Assembly: GCA_947175225.1 (NCBI GenBank)
Contig: CAMWLX010000003.1
Coordinates: 1 to 33,719 of the forward strand
Length of the DNA: 33,719 bases
Reading direction: 5' to 3'
Source of the DNA: an uncultured Porphyromonadaceae bacterium
Lineage (GTDB): Bacteria > Bacteroidota > Bacteroidia > Bacteroidales > Muribaculaceae
In this document: piece after piece, positions 24,531 to 33,511 of the stretch
How positions within the stretch are numbered: the first letter of the stretch is position 1
Layout of the letters: each line of letters starts with the position of its first letter
Translations under genes and position numbers: made by a program
Notes under the pieces: model-generated
Told to the model about the DNA's origin: nothing
What the model saw: only the letters and a program-made list of their open reading frames with translations
Databases searched by the model: none

Positions 24531-27419
24531 ATGTTTATACCAATGAAAATATCTTATATTTTCGGATTTCTGATTGCTGCAGCAATCCTTGGATCATGCG
24601 GATCTCAGCACTACAAAAAAGATTCTGGCGGTGTGATCGTCAACGTAAGCAACCCAAACGAAACCGACGTCCACAAGGTGCGTCTTCAAGTTTATGGCGA
24701 CAAGATCATTCGCGTTTCAGCTACTCCCGACAGCAAATTCGCGCCCGATGCAAGCCTTTCCGTCCTTGACCGTCCAAAAGATGTCAAATATGATATCGAA
24801 GAGACCGACTCCACAGTGTCTGTGGTGACTTCTGCCATTAAGGCGACGGTGTCGTTGACTTCGGGAGATGTGAAATTCTATGATAAGGAGTGTAAACTGA
24901 TCCTTGCTGAAGCCGACGGAGGAAGGGAGTTCTCTCCTATAGAAGTGGAAGGCACAAAAGGATATACCGTGCGCCAGACTTTTGAATCCCTTTCCGACGA
25001 TGAAGGCATCTACGGTCTCGGCCAGCACCAAAGCGATGAGTTCAACTACAAAGGGAAAAACGAAGAGCTTTATCAATACAACACCAAAGTATCTGTGCCA
25101 TTCATTGTCTCAACAGACAACTACGGCATTCTTTGGGATAGCTACTCGCTCTGCCGATGGGGTAATCCTGATGGATACAAACAACTTGGAGGTGTCTTCA
25201 AGCTTTTCGACAAGGATGGAAAAGAAGGTGCTTTGACTGGCACTTATGTCCCTGCAGAAGGCGAGACATTGGTGCAACGTGAGGATTCTATCTATTTCGA
25301 ACATCTGATCAGAGGCGATCTCTCCCATGTAGTCAATCTTCCACGCGACTTCAATTTCTATGGAAGCCATGTGACTTACGAAGGAGAAATTGAAGCGTCG
25401 GAAACAGGTGAATACAAGTTTATACTCTACTATTCAGGCTATCAGAAAGTCTTCATCGATGGCAAGGAAGTGGTGGAAGAACGCTGGCGCACTGCCTGGA
25501 ATCCAAATAGCTTTAAATTCTCCGTAAATCTTGAGGCTGGCAAGCGTGTCCCTATCAAGATCGAATGGGAGCCTAACGGAAGCGTGGCTTATTGCAGCCT
25601 ACGAGCCTATAATCCGCGCGACCCGAAGGAACAAATGCAGATGAGCTGGTGGGGTGAGATGCAAGATGGCATTGACTATTACTTCGTATATGGCGACAAC
25701 ATGGATGAAGTGATCTCAGGCTACCGCACACTCACGGGCAAGGCTCCTATCATGCCTAAATGGGCTATGGGCTATTGGCAAAGCCGTGAGAAATATAACA
25801 CTCAGGAAGAAGTGCTCTCTACGTTGGCAGAATTCCGCCGTCGTGGTATTCCAATCGATAATATAGTGATCGACTGGCTGCACTGGAAGGAAGATTCTTG
25901 GGGTAGCCATGAGTTTGACCGTGCCCGTTTCCCGGATCCGAAGGGTATGGTAGATACTATACACGATATGAATGCTCGTGTGATGATATCTGTATGGCCA
26001 AAATTCTATGTGACTACCGACCACTATAAGGAGTTTGACGAGAAGGGTTGGATGTATAAGCTCCCTGTGCAAGACAGTATCCGCGACTGGGTCGGACTCG
26101 GCTATCTCGGCTCATTCTACGACGCTTACGACCCCGAAGCACGCAAGCTTTTCTGGAGCCAGATCAACGATCACTATATGCCACTTGGCATCGATGCCTG
26201 GTGGATGGACGCATCAGAGCCCAATATCCGCGACTGTACTGATATTCAGTATCGTAAAGATCTTATAACTCCTACTGCCCTCGGACCTTCTGCCAAATAT
26301 TTCAATGCTTATGCTCTCGTAAATGCCGACGCTATCTACAATGGGCAACGCGGTGTGGATCCGGATAAGCGAGTATTCCTCTTGACACGTTCCGGTTTTG
26401 CCGGTCTTCAGAGATATTCCACTGCAACTTGGAGCGGCGACATAGCAACACGCTGGGAAGACATGAAGGCTCAGATTTCAGCTGGACTTAACTTTGCAAT
26501 GAGCGGAATTCCTTGGTGGACAATGGACATTGGCGGATTCTGCGTAGAGGATCGCTACGTGAAGGCTCAGAATGAATTCTACCGAACTGGAAAGGAAAAT
26601 CCTGATCTGAAAGAATGGCGTGAGCTAAACACACGTTGGTATCAGTTTGGTGCTTTCGCACCCCTCTTCCGTGCTCACGGTCAGTGGCCATACCGCGAGA
26701 TTTTCAATATAGCCCCTGAAGACCATCCGGCATACAAGTCAGTGGTCTACTATACAAACCTTCGCTATGACTTGATGCCTTATATCTACTCACTTGCCGG
26801 CAAGACTCATTTCGACGACTATACAGTGATGCGTCCGATGGTGATGGAGTTTACTGCTGATGCAGCTACTCGCAATATCGGCGATCAGTATATGTTTGGC
26901 AACGCTTTCCTCGTGGCTCCTGTATATGAATACGGTGCCCGTCAGCGTGAGATTTATTTCCCCACTGGTGCCACTTGGTATAATTTCTATACCGGAATGG
27001 TTGCCTCTAATGGAGGAGAGACTGTGGTGGCGGGAGCTCCTTACGAGCAGCTGCCTCTATATGTCCGCTCTGGTGCTATCGTTCCGTTTGGACCCGAAAT
27101 GCAGTATTCTGATCAGAAACCTGCCGACATAATCAATCTTTATGTCTACACAGGCGACAACGGAGAGTTCACTCTCTACGAGGATGAAAATCTTAACTAC
27201 AATTACGAGAAGGGTGCATACTCAATGATCCCGATGAATTATGACAATGCCACAGGAACTCTGACCATAGGCAACCGCAAGGGTGAATTCCCCGGCATGC
27301 TGAAGGAGCGCACTTTCAATGTCATAAAGGTATCTCCCGAGACTCCGGTAGGTTATTCGCGCGATGCCAAGGGGCAGAGTGTCAAGTATTCCGGTAGCGA
27401 AGTGAAAGTGAAAATCTGA
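24531..27419 (+). CDS. GH31 alpha-glycosidase with PA14 insert (probable alpha-xylosidase)
   Basis: This 962-residue lipoprotein (LGSC, Cys23 from the first Met) is probably translated from Met5 (24543), which gives a cleaner signal peptide. The order is an N-terminal beta-sandwich, a PA14 domain (about 268-357, containing YEGEIEASETGEYKFILYYS), a TIM barrel from about 400, and C-terminal beta domains. The nucleophile is Asp560 in WWMDASEP; the acid/base is Asp637 in TWSGDIATRW. A PA14 insert in a Bacteroidetes GH31 is characteristic of alpha-xylosidases acting on xyloglucan oligosaccharides, and this is the basis of the specificity call. Flanking GH43 and GH2 genes fit side-chain removal. 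Alpha-glucosidase activity is the main alternative. Confidence 0.9.
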   Translation: MFIPMKISYIFGFLIAAAILGSCGSQHYKKDSGGVIVNVSNPNETDVHKVRLQVYGDKIIRVSATPDSKFAPDASLSVLDRPKDVKYDIEETDSTVSVVTSAIKATVSLTSGDVKFYDKECKLILAEADGGREFSPIEVEGTKGYTVRQTFESLSDDEGIYGLGQHQSDEFNYKGKNEELYQYNTKVSVPFIVSTDNYGILWDSYSLCRWGNPDGYKQLGGVFKLFDKDGKEGALTGTYVPAEGETLVQREDSIYFEHLIRGDLSHVVNLPRDFNFYGSHVTYEGEIEASETGEYKFILYYSGYQKVFIDGKEVVEERWRTAWNPNSFKFSVNLEAGKRVPIKIEWEPNGSVAYCSLRAYNPRDPKEQMQMSWWGEMQDGIDYYFVYGDNMDEVISGYRTLTGKAPIMPKWAMGYWQSREKYNTQEEVLSTLAEFRRRGIPIDNIVIDWLHWKEDSWGSHEFDRARFPDPKGMVDTIHDMNARVMISVWPKFYVTTDHYKEFDEKGWMYKLPVQDSIRDWVGLGYLGSFYDAYDPEARKLFWSQINDHYMPLGIDAWWMDASEPNIRDCTDIQYRKDLITPTALGPSAKYFNAYALVNADAIYNGQRGVDPDKRVFLLTRSGFAGLQRYSTATWSGDIATRWEDMKAQISAGLNFAMSGIPWWTMDIGGFCVEDRYVKAQNEFYRTGKENPDLKEWRELNTRWYQFGAFAPLFRAHGQWPYREIFNIAPEDHPAYKSVVYYTNLRYDLMPYIYSLAGKTHFDDYTVMRPMVMEFTADAATRNIGDQYMFGNAFLVAPVYEYGARQREIYFPTGATWYNFYTGMVASNGGETVVAGAPYEQLPLYVRSGAIVPFGPEMQYSDQKPADIINLYVYTGDNGEFTLYEDENLNYNYEKGAYSMIPMNYDNATGTLTIGNRKGEFPGMLKERTFNVIKVSPETPVGYSRDAKGQSVKYSGSEVKVKI

Positions 27420-27438
27420 AGCTTAACTCAAACAATAT

Positions 27439-27482
27439 CGAGATTAATCATGATTAAAGATGATTAATCTCGATTAATCTCG
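27439..27482. repeat. Intercistronic inverted repeat plus direct repeat between GH31 and GH2
   Basis: CGAGATTAATCAT (27439-27451) and its exact complement (27460-27472) form a 13-base-pair stem with an 8-base loop. The ATTAATCTCG unit is then repeated at 27473-27482, so alternative pairing is possible. The last unit ends 6 bases before the GH2 ATG (27489). No T-run follows, so a plain terminator is unlikely. Confidence 0.75.
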
Positions 27483-27488
27483 ACAAAA

Positions 27489-29990
27489 ATGAAGATTAAG
27501 AGCATATTGACAGGGTTGCTGATTCTCGTTGGGATACAATGCGTTTATGCAGCCCGCGACAATAGGGCAATGTCGTTCGATAAAGGATGGAAGTTCTCGC
27601 TGGAGAATCCGGCAGGAGCTTCCGATCCAAACTACGACGACATGTCGTGGAGAAGCCTTAACCTGCCACACGACTGGGCTATTGAAGGGGAATTCAGTCA
27701 GGATAATCCGTCCGGCACAGGAGGTGGTGCCCTCCCTGGTGGAATTGGATGGTACAGAAAGACATTCTCCTTTACTCCCTCCATGAAAGGGAAAGAAGTC
27801 TATATTGACTTCGATGGTGCCTATATGAATGCCACTGTCTATATCAATGGGCATGAACTTGGCACCCGGCCCTATGGTTATGCCTCTTTCAGCTATGACC
27901 TTACTCCTTGGCTTCGCCCTGGAAAGAACGTGATTGCTGTAAGAGTCGACAACTCGGAGCAGCCAAATTCAAGATGGTATAGCGGATGTGGCATCTATCG
28001 CCACGTTTGGCTTCGGATTCTTAATCCGGTGCATGTGAAGAAATGGGGTACTTTCGTAAGGCAAGACAAGGTGACAAGAAATTCAGCAAATCTTTCTGTA
28101 ATCACTGACATAGAAAATAATGGAAAGAAAAAAGTAAATGCCATTCTTGAGACCATCATCTATTCTCCGGAAAATGAGATCGTATCTTCATCTTCTATCC
28201 CTCTGCAGCTCCAACCGGGTGTGATAAATAGAGTGACTGACAAAACTACTGTGGCAGATCCCCAATTGTGGTCGGTAGAATCGCCTTCCCTCTACACTGT
28301 CGTCAACGAAATAAAAGTGAAAGATCAGGTAATCGACAGATTTGAGACAAAGACCGGCTTCCGATTTATGGAATTCGACGCGGAGAAAGGGTTTTCTCTC
28401 AATGGCGAACGCATGAAGATCAACGGCGTATGCCTTCACCACGATGCCGGAACACTTGGCGCAGTTGTCAACAAAGCCGCAATCGAACGCCAACTTAAGA
28501 TTATGAAGGAGATGGGGGCTAATGCTATCCGCTCATCGCACAATCCTCCTGCGCCGGAACTCCTTGAACTTTGCGACTCAATGGGATTTATGGTGATGGA
28601 TGAGACTTTTGATATGTGGCGTAAGAAGAAGACTTCTCACGACTATTCCCGCTATTTCCCGGAATGGCATGAAAGGGATCTGACCGACCTTGTAGTACGC
28701 GACCGTAACCACCCCAGCATTATAATGTGGAGCATCGGCAATGAAGTTCTTGAGCAGTGGAGCGATGCAAGTGCTGATACTCTATCTCTTGAGGAAGCCA
28801 ATCTAATACTCAATTTTGGACATAGCGACGAAATGCTGGCTAAGGATGGAGAGCCACTGAGTGTAAATTCACTCCTGGCAATAAAGCTTGCGGATATGAC
28901 CCGCGAACTTGACTCGACTCGTCCGGTGACAGCAGGTTGCAACGAGCCGAATCCGGGCAACCACCTGTTCCGCTCCGGAGCTCTCGACATTATCGGCTTT
29001 AATTACCATGACGACTGGTTTAAGGATGTGCCCAAGAATTTCCCTGGAAAGCCTTTCATCGTGACTGAAAGTGTATCTGCACTGCAGACTCGAGGATATT
29101 ATCTGATGCCCTCTGACAGCATCCGTCTTTGGCCGGAACGCTGGGATAAGCCTTTCTACGATGAGTCGTTCTCATGCTCTGCCTATGATAATTGCCACGC
29201 TCCATGGGGCAATACCCACGAAGGCACTATGCGCCATGTAGAAGACAATGATTTCATCATGGGTCAGTTTGTATGGACCGGTTTTGACTATATAGGCGAG
29301 CCTACTCCTTATGGATGGCCTGCGAGAAGCTCTTATTTCGGACTTGTTGACCTTGCAGGAAATCCGAAAGATTCTTACTATATGTATCAGAGCCGCTGGC
29401 GTCCTGATATTGATGTTCTTCATCTTTTCCCTCATTGGAATTGGAAAGAGGGAGAGGATGTGGATATATGGGCATATTACAACAATGCTGATGAAGTGGA
29501 GCTTTTCCTCAATGGGGAATCTCTCGGCACAAAGACTCCGGAAGGAGATGCCTACCATGTTATGTGGCGAGTTCCCTTCAGTCCCGGCACTTTGGAGGCA
29601 GTAAGCCGTAAGGCTGGAAAGGATGTGAAGCGAACTTCTATATCAACGGCTTCTGAACCGTATGCACTTCGCCTTTTACCGGATCGCACTGCAATCAATG
29701 CCGATGGTACGGATCTCAGTTATGTGGCAGTGGAAGTAGTCGACAAGGATGGCAATCTGTGTCCATGGGCAGAAAATGAGATTTTCTTCTCGGTTGAGGG
29801 AAGCGGATTTAACGCCGGCACTGACAATGGCTCCCCAATTTCTTTGGAACCCTTCAAATCCGACCGTAAGAAGGCATTCTACGGCCGAGCTTTGGTAATA
29901 GTTCAGAATAACGGAGAGGATGGCCAAATCAAAGTTAAAGCCGCCTCCCCGGGCCTAAAGGAATCTACCATATCCATCAACTCAAAATAG
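27489..29990 (+). CDS. Glycoside hydrolase family 2, beta-galactosidase type
   Basis: This 833-residue exported enzyme has a signal peptide cleaved near VYA-ARDN (no lipobox). The sugar-binding jelly roll comes first (NLPHDWAIEGEF, then GGIGWYRKTF), followed by an Ig-like domain and the TIM barrel with ICRHVW-like GIYRHVWLRIL and SSHNPPAPELLELCDSMGF. The acid/base is Glu419 in SIGNEVLEQW and the nucleophile is Glu527 in PFIVTESVSAL. C-terminal Ig-like domains (about 640-833) include a DUF4982-like part. Members hydrolyse beta-galactosides and sometimes other beta-glycosides. With GH31 and GH43 it could strip galactose-capped side chains. It is the last gene of the set and ends at a strong terminator. 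Confidence 0.92.
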   Translation: MKIKSILTGLLILVGIQCVYAARDNRAMSFDKGWKFSLENPAGASDPNYDDMSWRSLNLPHDWAIEGEFSQDNPSGTGGGALPGGIGWYRKTFSFTPSMKGKEVYIDFDGAYMNATVYINGHELGTRPYGYASFSYDLTPWLRPGKNVIAVRVDNSEQPNSRWYSGCGIYRHVWLRILNPVHVKKWGTFVRQDKVTRNSANLSVITDIENNGKKKVNAILETIIYSPENEIVSSSSIPLQLQPGVINRVTDKTTVADPQLWSVESPSLYTVVNEIKVKDQVIDRFETKTGFRFMEFDAEKGFSLNGERMKINGVCLHHDAGTLGAVVNKAAIERQLKIMKEMGANAIRSSHNPPAPELLELCDSMGFMVMDETFDMWRKKKTSHDYSRYFPEWHERDLTDLVVRDRNHPSIIMWSIGNEVLEQWSDASADTLSLEEANLILNFGHSDEMLAKDGEPLSVNSLLAIKLADMTRELDSTRPVTAGCNEPNPGNHLFRSGALDIIGFNYHDDWFKDVPKNFPGKPFIVTESVSALQTRGYYLMPSDSIRLWPERWDKPFYDESFSCSAYDNCHAPWGNTHEGTMRHVEDNDFIMGQFVWTGFDYIGEPTPYGWPARSSYFGLVDLAGNPKDSYYMYQSRWRPDIDVLHLFPHWNWKEGEDVDIWAYYNNADEVELFLNGESLGTKTPEGDAYHVMWRVPFSPGTLEAVSRKAGKDVKRTSISTASEPYALRLLPDRTAINADGTDLSYVAVEVVDKDGNLCPWAENEIFFSVEGSGFNAGTDNGSPISLEPFKSDRKKAFYGRALVIVQNNGEDGQIKVKAASPGLKESTISINSK

Positions 29991-30008
29991 TTTTTCTTGG
30001 CGACTTAC

Positions 30009-30038
30009 AAAAAAGAGGATCAATTGATCCTCTTTTTA
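30009..30038. terminator. Bidirectional terminator between GH2 and the SGNH hydrolase
   Basis: GAGGATCAATTGATCCTC (30015-30032) is a perfect palindrome with an A-run before and a T-run after. It serves both convergent genes and overlaps the stop codon of the SGNH hydrolase gene (30036-30038). Confidence 0.9.
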
Positions 30039-30737
30039 TTTACTCATCACTGCTGAAACTTGATCAGCAATCTGCTTCATGCCGTGAATGTTCGGATGTC
30101 CCGCAGTCTTGTCAATATCCTGCAGTTGGATGTAGGGGACTCCGTAATGGTCGCAAGCTTCCACTATTGAAGTAGTTATCTCAGGTTTCAGACCGTCATT
30201 GATGATATACAGCAACTCAGTATTCGGATAGCGGTCTACTATGTGCGAAAGCATGTAAGTGAGAGCCGGACGGAAAGTCTTCAACTGTTCCGTAGTCCAG
30301 TCGCTCCATACGAATTCTCCTATAGGCGAATTTGCCCATGAGTCATTGGTGGCTCCGAAGATAAGTAAGATATCAGGAGATCCAAGATTGTCCATACGGG
30401 TGATAAAAGCCCTGTCTGTGTAATCTTCCTTGCGGTAACCTGTAGTGCAGACAGTAGACCCGGAGTATGAATTGTTCTGCTCCAACTTATATCCACCATC
30501 CTTGATAAGCTGATGCCACCAAGTCTGTTTCACATCTGTCACGTCAGTACGCTTCGGATCCGGATGAACGAAATACCACATTTCATTGCTCTTTGGCTCA
30601 ATGTAGTTCTCAAAAGTAGAATATGAGTCGCCAAGGATAGAAACACTTTTCTTTGACTGAGCCGACACGAAAGAGCCGGCAGAAATGACGATGGCTGCTG
30701 CAATGGCGCCAATCTTTCTGATGAAGGTCTTATTCAT
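30036..30737 (-). CDS. Secreted SGNH/GDSL-type hydrolase
   Basis: This 233-residue exported protein has a signal peptide (IRKIGAIAAAIVISAGSFVSA) and an SGNH esterase-type fold. Block I is ILGDSYSTF (Ser38), block II has SGSTVC, block III is IFGATND (Asn131), and the last block is GHPNIHGMKQIA (His214). The Asp usually three residues before the His is Thr211, so the active site may be a Ser-His dyad. Such enzymes often remove acetyl or other acyl groups from glycans. An in-frame ATG at 30815 lies upstream of a strong promoter (30758-30789), so the start at 30737 is preferred. Family is secure; substrate unknown. Confidence 0.88.
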   Translation of the reverse strand: MNKTFIRKIGAIAAAIVISAGSFVSAQSKKSVSILGDSYSTFENYIEPKSNEMWYFVHPDPKRTDVTDVKQTWWHQLIKDGGYKLEQNNSYSGSTVCTTGYRKEDYTDRAFITRMDNLGSPDILLIFGATNDSWANSPIGEFVWSDWTTEQLKTFRPALTYMLSHIVDRYPNTELLYIINDGLKPEITTSIVEACDHYGVPYIQLQDIDKTAGHPNIHGMKQIADQVSAVMSK

Positions 30738-30757
30738 AGTTATATCTGATTTTAATG

Positions 30758-30789
30758 CAAATTTAGCAATTTTTATCTTAGCAACCAAA
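30758..30789 (-). promoter_or_regulatory. Promoter of the SGNH hydrolase gene
   Basis: On the minus strand TTTG (30789-30786), a 20-base spacer and TAAATTTG (30765-30758) match the Bacteroidetes form closely. Transcription should start near 30752, about 15 bases before the ATG at 30737. This rules out the longer reading from 30815. Confidence 0.8.
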
Positions 30790-30823
30790 TAAACTATGCA
30801 CGACCATCTCCACAATATTATTT

Positions 30824-31777
30824 TTACAGGTGCGGATCAATATCGTTTATGTCAACAAGACGATGCAATATTGCAAAGACTGTCAGTCCGGCCGCCGAAT
30901 GGATGTTGAGTTTGGCAGATATATTTCGTCGATAGGTAGTGACTGTGTTAATGGAAATGAAAAGTTTGTCAGCAATCTCCTTATTCTGCATTCCTCGGGC
31001 TACACATCGGAGTATATCCTTCTCCCTCTCTGTCATACAATCGAGAAGAGAATCATGATTGTCATCCTTGTCTTCTTCAGGAACGGCATCACGCTCCTTG
31101 AGCTTAAGCGACCTTTCCAAACGAGATACAGCTGGCAAGAACATACGGTCTTCTATCTCGCAATGAGAGCAAAGGTCAGAGTTACAGTCTATAATATCAT
31201 TAAGCGCTGAGACAAGCAACAGATTATTCATGACATGATAATGGCGTATGAATATATCCTTTAACTCATCAAGTTTCTCGGTCATACTCGTATGCCCTAC
31301 GGAATAGTCGGCTATACGGAACTCCCCGGCATCTTCCCCCCGGAGAAGACAATCTACGTAACTGAATATACTGTCGTTCTCATGCTCCATATGGCGGCGT
31401 ACCTCAGTGCAGTAATCATCAAAGAATTTAAGCAACTGAAGCAGAACGTCATCAATTGGAAGGGCACTGACGGCGAGAAGAAGCTTGCGGCGTATGGAAG
31501 GCAAAAGGAATTCTAAGAAATAAGAATGAGCACTTCTAAGATAACTCATTAGAGAAGTCAACGACACGTCGATCGTATAAAGACGATTGTCGATAAGGTT
31601 ACACACTGCAAGAAAGGTACGCTCATCAACTCCATCTTCGGCACAGACCTCTTTCACCGTCTTATCACCGAATCCGAGTGATATTCCGAATCTGGCAGCG
31701 ACCATCATCAGGTCGCTATTCTCTTCTATTAGGTCGCGTAGCCTGTCCGAACCTGTATATGACTTGAATTTATCCAT
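30824..31777 (-). CDS. LuxR-type regulator with RIC/hemerythrin-like di-iron sensor domain
   Basis: This is a 317-residue one-component regulator. Residues 10-62 resemble the N-terminal ScdA/RIC domain, but the CC pair of repair proteins is replaced (FGISLGFGDKT, Ser33-Leu34). Residues 75-220 are a hemerythrin-like four-helix bundle. The six-ligand set is visible: His84, His129, Glu133, His162, His205 and Glu209. The spacing is almost that recalled for E. coli YtfE. Residues 248-307 are a LuxR helix-turn-helix (MTEREKDILRCVARGMQNKE, then IADKLFISINTVTTYRRNIS). It probably senses oxygen, nitric oxide or iron state and binds DNA. A TACTTTTG -7 element lies at 31804-31797 with an inverted repeat just upstream. 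The domain call is strong; the signal and targets are inferred. Confidence 0.88.
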   Translation of the reverse strand: MDKFKSYTGSDRLRDLIEENSDLMMVAARFGISLGFGDKTVKEVCAEDGVDERTFLAVCNLIDNRLYTIDVSLTSLMSYLRSAHSYFLEFLLPSIRRKLLLAVSALPIDDVLLQLLKFFDDYCTEVRRHMEHENDSIFSYVDCLLRGEDAGEFRIADYSVGHTSMTEKLDELKDIFIRHYHVMNNLLLVSALNDIIDCNSDLCSHCEIEDRMFLPAVSRLERSLKLKERDAVPEEDKDDNHDSLLDCMTEREKDILRCVARGMQNKEIADKLFISINTVTTYRRNISAKLNIHSAAGLTVFAILHRLVDINDIDPHL

Positions 31778-31796
31778 TAATATAACTTTTACAGTG

Positions 31797-31844
31797 CAAA
31801 AGTACGAAAAATTTTTTTACCTTACTATACTCATTTTTGAGTAT
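31797..31844 (-). promoter_or_regulatory. Regulator promoter with overlapping inverted-repeat operator candidate
   Basis: On the minus strand the -7 element TACTTTTG lies at 31804-31797. The expected -33 position (about 31825-31828) has no TTG but touches a perfect inverted repeat, ATACTCA-TTTT-TGAGTAT (31827-31844). This may be an operator for autoregulation or for another factor; inference. Confidence 0.5.
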
Positions 31845-31901
31845 TTTAGAGTTGGGTATCCTATTTTGATCTTTTTTTATAATAAAAAATCAGCACCAAA
31901 A

Positions 31902-31932
31902 TTGCAAGATTCAGATAAAAATATTACTTTTG
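31902..31932 (+). promoter_or_regulatory. Promoter of the secreted Ig-like protein gene
   Basis: TTG (31902-31904), a 20-base spacer and TACTTTTG (31925-31932) match the Bacteroidetes promoter form. The ATG follows at 31961, giving a leader of about 20 bases. Confidence 0.78.
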
Positions 31933-31960
31933 CGCATGAAATAACAAATCTAATATCAAT

Positions 31961-33304
31961 ATGAATGTAAAAAAATACGCAATCATTGCAATTATTATGA
32001 TGCTTGCAGGCTCAATGTATACTGCTACGTATGCCTCGTCGACATATCCAGATAATGTAACAGCTATCTATCCGCAGCCTGACAGTAGGGTAGACCTCGC
32101 CCCATCAGCATTTCCAATGGGGCTTCAGCAGATATCAATATTGTTTACTGAGAATGTAAGCGTCAATCCAAATTGTAAGGGAGAAGCACATCTCTACTTA
32201 GATGGAGAAGAAACGCCGATTCAGACAGTTGGGGTTTCAGGAGCATCTGTTGACTTTGAGCAGCAAAAGATGGGATGTGTATTATTTCCATATTCATGCA
32301 AGTCTAATGGCAATTATCGCGTGACTATTCCTGATGGTTTCTGGGTTCTTGAAGGAAAGACCGGGGGATATAGCCAAGCCTTTGAGTTGTATTACAGTAT
32401 ATATAATCCGCAAAGGATCACTCCTGCGCCAACAGTAATGAAAGAACTTTCAGAGTTTCGGCTTGAATTTCCGGACTATGACGATGTTAAATTGTTAAAT
32501 CCCAATAATATTGAATTGTTCAAGCTTTCGTCTGACTACAATTATCCCTTATCGGTCAGTGTAGGAAAGAACGAGGATGGAACGCCTGCAAACTATATCC
32601 AGATAAATCTCATTACTCCGATAACTCAACCCGGAGAATATTGCCTCTATGTGAAGAAAGAAGCTGCTGAAGCAATTTATTATGGAGGGTCGCACGAAAA
32701 GCCGGAGCCTGCCGTAATAAGAAAGACGCAAAACATAGAAGCCTTGTACAAATATACTGTATCACAAATCGACGCACCCGCCATCTCACCCGCGGAGGGA
32801 ATCCTTGAAGGCTTCAGCACATTTGAACTTACAGTGCCCCAAGGTGCGGATTTTTGGTTTGCCAACGATAAGGCTGTCAGCATGATCTACAAAGTGAACG
32901 ACGACGGCACACTCTCTCCGGATGCATCCTATCGCGTGAAGGGTCAACGCATTGAAGATACCGACAAAATACTTCTGAATATCATTGAAAATGGTGAAAT
33001 TGTAGAAAACGTCACTCCGGCAGCCGGCAAGTATGCACTCCAGCTTGCTTATGGACTCTTCTCCGGCTCATGGAATGGGGAATTTATCAATAGCGCACCG
33101 TTTATATATTACTACTATGTCGTTGGAGACCCAAGCAGCATAAAGCTTCCTTCCGATGCAGACAAAGCAAAGAGTGTCAAAGGCATATACTCCATCGACG
33201 GAAAAATGATCTCCGAAAAATCAGGAACTATTCAAATCAATACCCTTCCTGAAGGCATCTACATAATCGACGGAAAAAAGACATTCGTCGGAGGTCGTAA
33301 ATAG
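31961..33304 (+). CDS. Secreted protein with Ig-like repeats and Por-secretion-like tail
   Basis: I do not recognise this 447-residue protein beyond its architecture. It has a signal peptide (about 1-26, cleaved near TYASS). Two or three beta-rich Ig-like units follow: about 33-150 (IYPQPDSRVDLAP, ISILFTENV), about 153-270 (APTVMKELSEFRLEFPD) and about 273-390 (APAISPAEGILEGFSTFELTVPQGA). The last 40 residues read GIYSIDGKMISEKSG, then LPEGIYIIDGKK. This resembles the C-terminal sorting-type tail common in Bacteroidales secreted proteins. It is probably cell-surface or released. It is transcribed divergently from the hemerythrin-LuxR regulator, so it is a candidate target. No catalytic motif is seen. 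Confidence 0.75.
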   Translation: MNVKKYAIIAIIMMLAGSMYTATYASSTYPDNVTAIYPQPDSRVDLAPSAFPMGLQQISILFTENVSVNPNCKGEAHLYLDGEETPIQTVGVSGASVDFEQQKMGCVLFPYSCKSNGNYRVTIPDGFWVLEGKTGGYSQAFELYYSIYNPQRITPAPTVMKELSEFRLEFPDYDDVKLLNPNNIELFKLSSDYNYPLSVSVGKNEDGTPANYIQINLITPITQPGEYCLYVKKEAAEAIYYGGSHEKPEPAVIRKTQNIEALYKYTVSQIDAPAISPAEGILEGFSTFELTVPQGADFWFANDKAVSMIYKVNDDGTLSPDASYRVKGQRIEDTDKILLNIIENGEIVENVTPAAGKYALQLAYGLFSGSWNGEFINSAPFIYYYYVVGDPSSIKLPSDADKAKSVKGIYSIDGKMISEKSGTIQINTLPEGIYIIDGKKTFVGGRK

Positions 33305-33321
33305 ACTACTTCAATATCATA

Positions 33322-33359
33322 AATAGCCGATTGGTAATTGCCAACCGGCTATTTTTTTT
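33322..33359 (+). terminator. Terminator after the secreted Ig-like protein gene
   Basis: AATAGCCG-A-TTGG pairs with CCAA-C-CGGCTATT, followed by a run of T. It begins 18 bases after the stop codon. Confidence 0.88.
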
Positions 33360-33382
33360 ACCACAACCATTCCAGCTATCTT

Positions 33383-33506
33383 CCTCTGTGGGCTCCCGGA
33401 ATAGCGAAGCTAAGTTCCTCTGTGGAAGTTACAGAGTCTTTATCTCATATTATCATGGACATCAGAAGATTTTTTAAGATTTCCCTCTGTGTGCCCTCTG
33501 TGTGAG
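33383..33506. repeat. Cluster of CCTCTGTG units in noncoding DNA
   Basis: CCTCTGTG occurs at 33383-33390, 33417-33424, 33484-33491 and 33495-33502. The last two form a 23-base block that is repeated with one mismatch at 10073-10095. No gene is visible between 33305 and the window end; the stretch holds a terminator, this cluster and the dispersed repeat. Confidence 0.7.
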
Positions 33507-33511
33507 CTATT

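Noticed and set aside
30738-30815. Upstream start for the SGNH hydrolase
   Set aside because: The extension has no signal-peptide character and contains the promoter; the start at 30737 gives a proper signal peptide.
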